Source: Lactiplantibacillus modestisalitolerans (lineage in GTDB: Bacteria; Bacillota; Bacilli; Lactobacillales; Lactobacillaceae). From it: a stretch of DNA of 64,000 nt. The notes under the pieces were generated by a model. That model was not told the DNA's origin. It was given only the letters and a program-made list of their open reading frames with translations, and searched no databases. Below, piece by piece: positions 62,589 through 64,000 of this stretch; within the stretch, counting starts at the first letter, position 1, and every line of letters starts with the position of its first letter. Location of the stretch: the NCBI RefSeq assembly GCF_005405425.1, contig NZ_BJEA01000003.1:1-64000 (forward strand). The letters run 5' to 3'. A program made the translations under genes and the position numbers.

Positions 62589-63332
62589 ATGTTAACCAAA
62601 ATCATTGCGCACCGCGGTAGTAAGGGCACGCATCCGGAAAATACCATCTTAGCGTTTGAAGCGGCGCTGGCTGCTGGGGCGGATGGGATTGAAACGGACG
62701 TTCACCTGTCGAAGGACGGGCACTTGATTATTATGCATGATGAAACCGTTGATCGGACGACGGATGGGACTGGCAACATTCAGGACCTGACTTTGGCGGA
62801 AATCAAAGCATTAGACGCGGGCAGTTGGTTTGCGCCCCGGTTCGTGGGTGCCCGGGTCCCGACGTTAGACGAGGTTGTGCAATGTTTGATTACCCACCAC
62901 TTTACCGGAATCTTTAACTTGGAATTAAAGACGAACCGCATTCATTATCCGGGAATCGAAGCGCAAGTTGCGACCTACTTTAAGCAGCATCCGGTGCCGT
63001 TTCAGTTGGTCTACTCTAGCTTTTATGGCCGGTCGCTGGAGCGGTTGTACCGGTTGCAACCGGACGCGGAATTTGATAGTCTATTTAGTTTAAAAGCCCA
63101 GGACGCTAGGCGATTGTTGGCGCGCCACGTTATTTTAGGTTATCACCCGGATATGCGCTGGGTGCGCTGGCACTGGTTATTTTTACCCAAGGTGCAGTTA
63201 CGACCCTGGACGGTTAATAGGGTCCGCGACATGCGTTTTTGCTACCGCCACCACTTAGCGGGCTTAATTACGGATTATCCGGAGCTTGCGTTTCAAGTGC
63301 GGGCTCGAATGCAGAAAGGACGGAAGGATTGA
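62589..63332 (+). CDS. Glycerophosphodiester phosphodiesterase
   Basis: Hydrolyses glycerophosphodiesters to glycerol 3-phosphate and an alcohol. 247 residues, cytoplasmic (no signal peptide). Catalytic features: AHRGSKGTHPENT with two His region, GIETDVHLSKDGHLIIMHDETVDRTT. ATG at 62589 with a weak GTGGGTGA site; the in-frame GTG at 62577 is the alternative. Its stop overlaps the miaA TTG start. Confidence 0.93.
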   Translation: MLTKIIAHRGSKGTHPENTILAFEAALAAGADGIETDVHLSKDGHLIIMHDETVDRTTDGTGNIQDLTLAEIKALDAGSWFAPRFVGARVPTLDEVVQCLITHHFTGIFNLELKTNRIHYPGIEAQVATYFKQHPVPFQLVYSSFYGRSLERLYRLQPDAEFDSLFSLKAQDARRLLARHVILGYHPDMRWVRWHWLFLPKVQLRPWTVNRVRDMRFCYRHHLAGLITDYPELAFQVRARMQKGRKD

Positions 63333-64000
63333 CAAAGACAAAGGTTTTAATCATTGCTGGGCCAACTGCGGTTGGTAAAACGGCCTTATCATTAGCGTTA
63401 GCTAAGCAGTTGAACGGCGAAATCATTTCAGGTGATTCAATGCAAGTGTATCGCCGCCTAGATATTGGGACGGCTAAGGTTCGACCAGCTGAGCAAGCGG
63501 GGATTCCGCACTATTTAATTGATATTAAGGACGTTACGGAACGGTTTACGGTTGCGGAGTTTGTGACCAGGGCTAGCCAACTGATTGCGGACATTACGGC
63601 CCGGGGAAAATTACCAATCATCGTTGGCGGAACTGGTTTTTACCTCCAATCGCTACTGGACGGATTCCAATTTGGCACCAGTGCGACCGAACCGGATTGG
63701 AGCTACCGCCAACATTGGTTTGACGTAGCCGCTGAGCAGGGCAATGCGGCCGTTTGGACGGCGTTAAAGCAGTGCGATCCGCAGGCCGCGGCCGCGATTG
63801 CGCCGAATAACCTAGTTCGGGTCGTGCGTGCGCTTGAATACCAACACGTTAGCGGTGAGCGGTTTTCGGCGCAAGCCGACCGGCCCCACCAAGCGTTGGA
63901 CGCGTTCACAATCTGCCTGACGACGGAACGGGCGCGGTTATACGACCGGATTAACCAGCGGGTCGATCAAATGATGAGCGCCGGTTTAGAAACGGAAGCC
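63329..64000 (+). CDS. miaA: tRNA dimethylallyltransferase (3' end outside window)
   Basis: Adds the dimethylallyl group to A37 of tRNAs reading UNN codons. 224 codons are visible, open at the right edge; the family is about 300. Start TTG overlaps the previous stop (TTGA), with GAAAGGA upstream. P-loop GPTAVGKTAL (11-20), SGDSMQVYRRLDIGTAK, and VGGTGFYLQSLL are diagnostic. Order glpQ-like then miaA is usual in lactobacilli. Confidence 0.95.
   Translation, partial: MTKTKVLIIAGPTAVGKTALSLALAKQLNGEIISGDSMQVYRRLDIGTAKVRPAEQAGIPHYLIDIKDVTERFTVAEFVTRASQLIADITARGKLPIIVGGTGFYLQSLLDGFQFGTSATEPDWSYRQHWFDVAAEQGNAAVWTALKQCDPQAAAAIAPNNLVRVVRALEYQHVSGERFSAQADRPHQALDAFTICLTTERARLYDRINQRVDQMMSAGLETEA

Noticed and set aside
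1-64000. Prophage, insertion sequence, toxin-antitoxin or other defence cluster
   Set aside because: No integrase, transposase, terminal repeats or phage structural genes found; the only defence-like gene is the single Mrr-like nuclease.

Overview
The window is a gene-dense low-GC Gram-positive (Bacillota) chromosome segment from a member of the Lactobacillaceae, most likely Lactiplantibacillus or a close relative. This rests on the gene order (polA-mutM-coaE-nrdR-dnaB-dnaI-thrS-infC-rpmI-rplT; yqeG-yqeH-yhbY-nadD-yqeK-rsfS-yqeM-tmcAL-yceD-rpmF; rpmG-yqgN-rhomboid-yqgQ-glcK), the T-box and L20 leaders, strong AGGAGG-type ribosome binding sites, and a cinnamoyl esterase of the LAB type. The genus call is from memory of protein families, not from a search.

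Layout. 1-3.6 kb: 3' part of an FtsK/SpoIIIE translocase with a repetitive linker, then murC. 3.8-6.4 kb (minus): HAD phosphatase, MFS transporter and sugar O-acetyltransferase operon. 6.6-7.6 kb: Bax-inhibitor-1 type membrane protein behind a possible leader peptide. 7.8-14.8 kb: replication/repair run polA, mutM, coaE, nrdR, dnaB, dnaI. 14.8-18.6 kb: T-box-controlled thrS, then L20-leader-controlled infC-rpmI-rplT. 18.6-23.7 kb is the most accessory-like part: a 450-base gene-free stretch, two alpha/beta hydrolases, an orphan Mrr-like type IV restriction endonuclease, and a minus-strand glycosyltransferase plus PgaD-like pair. 24-30.4 kb: ribosome assembly and NAD genes. 30.6-37.3 kb: aldo/keto reductase, gnd, rarA and an ArlRS-like two-component system whose response regulator carries an in-frame TAG. 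37.5-42.9 kb: menA-like prenyltransferase facing sbcDC. 43.1-46.3 kb: yidC, acyP, an rRNA methyltransferase, and an HD protein/HxlR regulator operon. 46.3-53.4 kb: T-box-controlled pheST, mltG, udk, greA, a Cys-less HesB-like gene. 53.5-62.5 kb: YfhO, a class B PBP, rpmG, the yqgN-glcK run, a rhodanese-like protein and DUF3042. 62.6 kb-end: glycerophosphodiesterase and the 5' part of miaA.

Most of the window is ordinary core genome. What stands out: the premature stop in the ArlR-like gene, LexA-type boxes in front of both rarA and sbcD (a possible shared SOS control), two dyads in front of a YodB/CatR-like HxlR regulator, a 14-codon leader ORF plus hairpin in front of the BI-1 gene, a perfect palindrome in the promoter of the two-component operon, several proteins that have lost textbook metal or catalytic residues (MutM, RpmG, rhodanese, HesB-like), and the non-AUG start of infC. 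I found no tRNA or rRNA genes, insertion sequences, prophage or CRISPR array, and no clear evidence of a wholly new multi-gene system.
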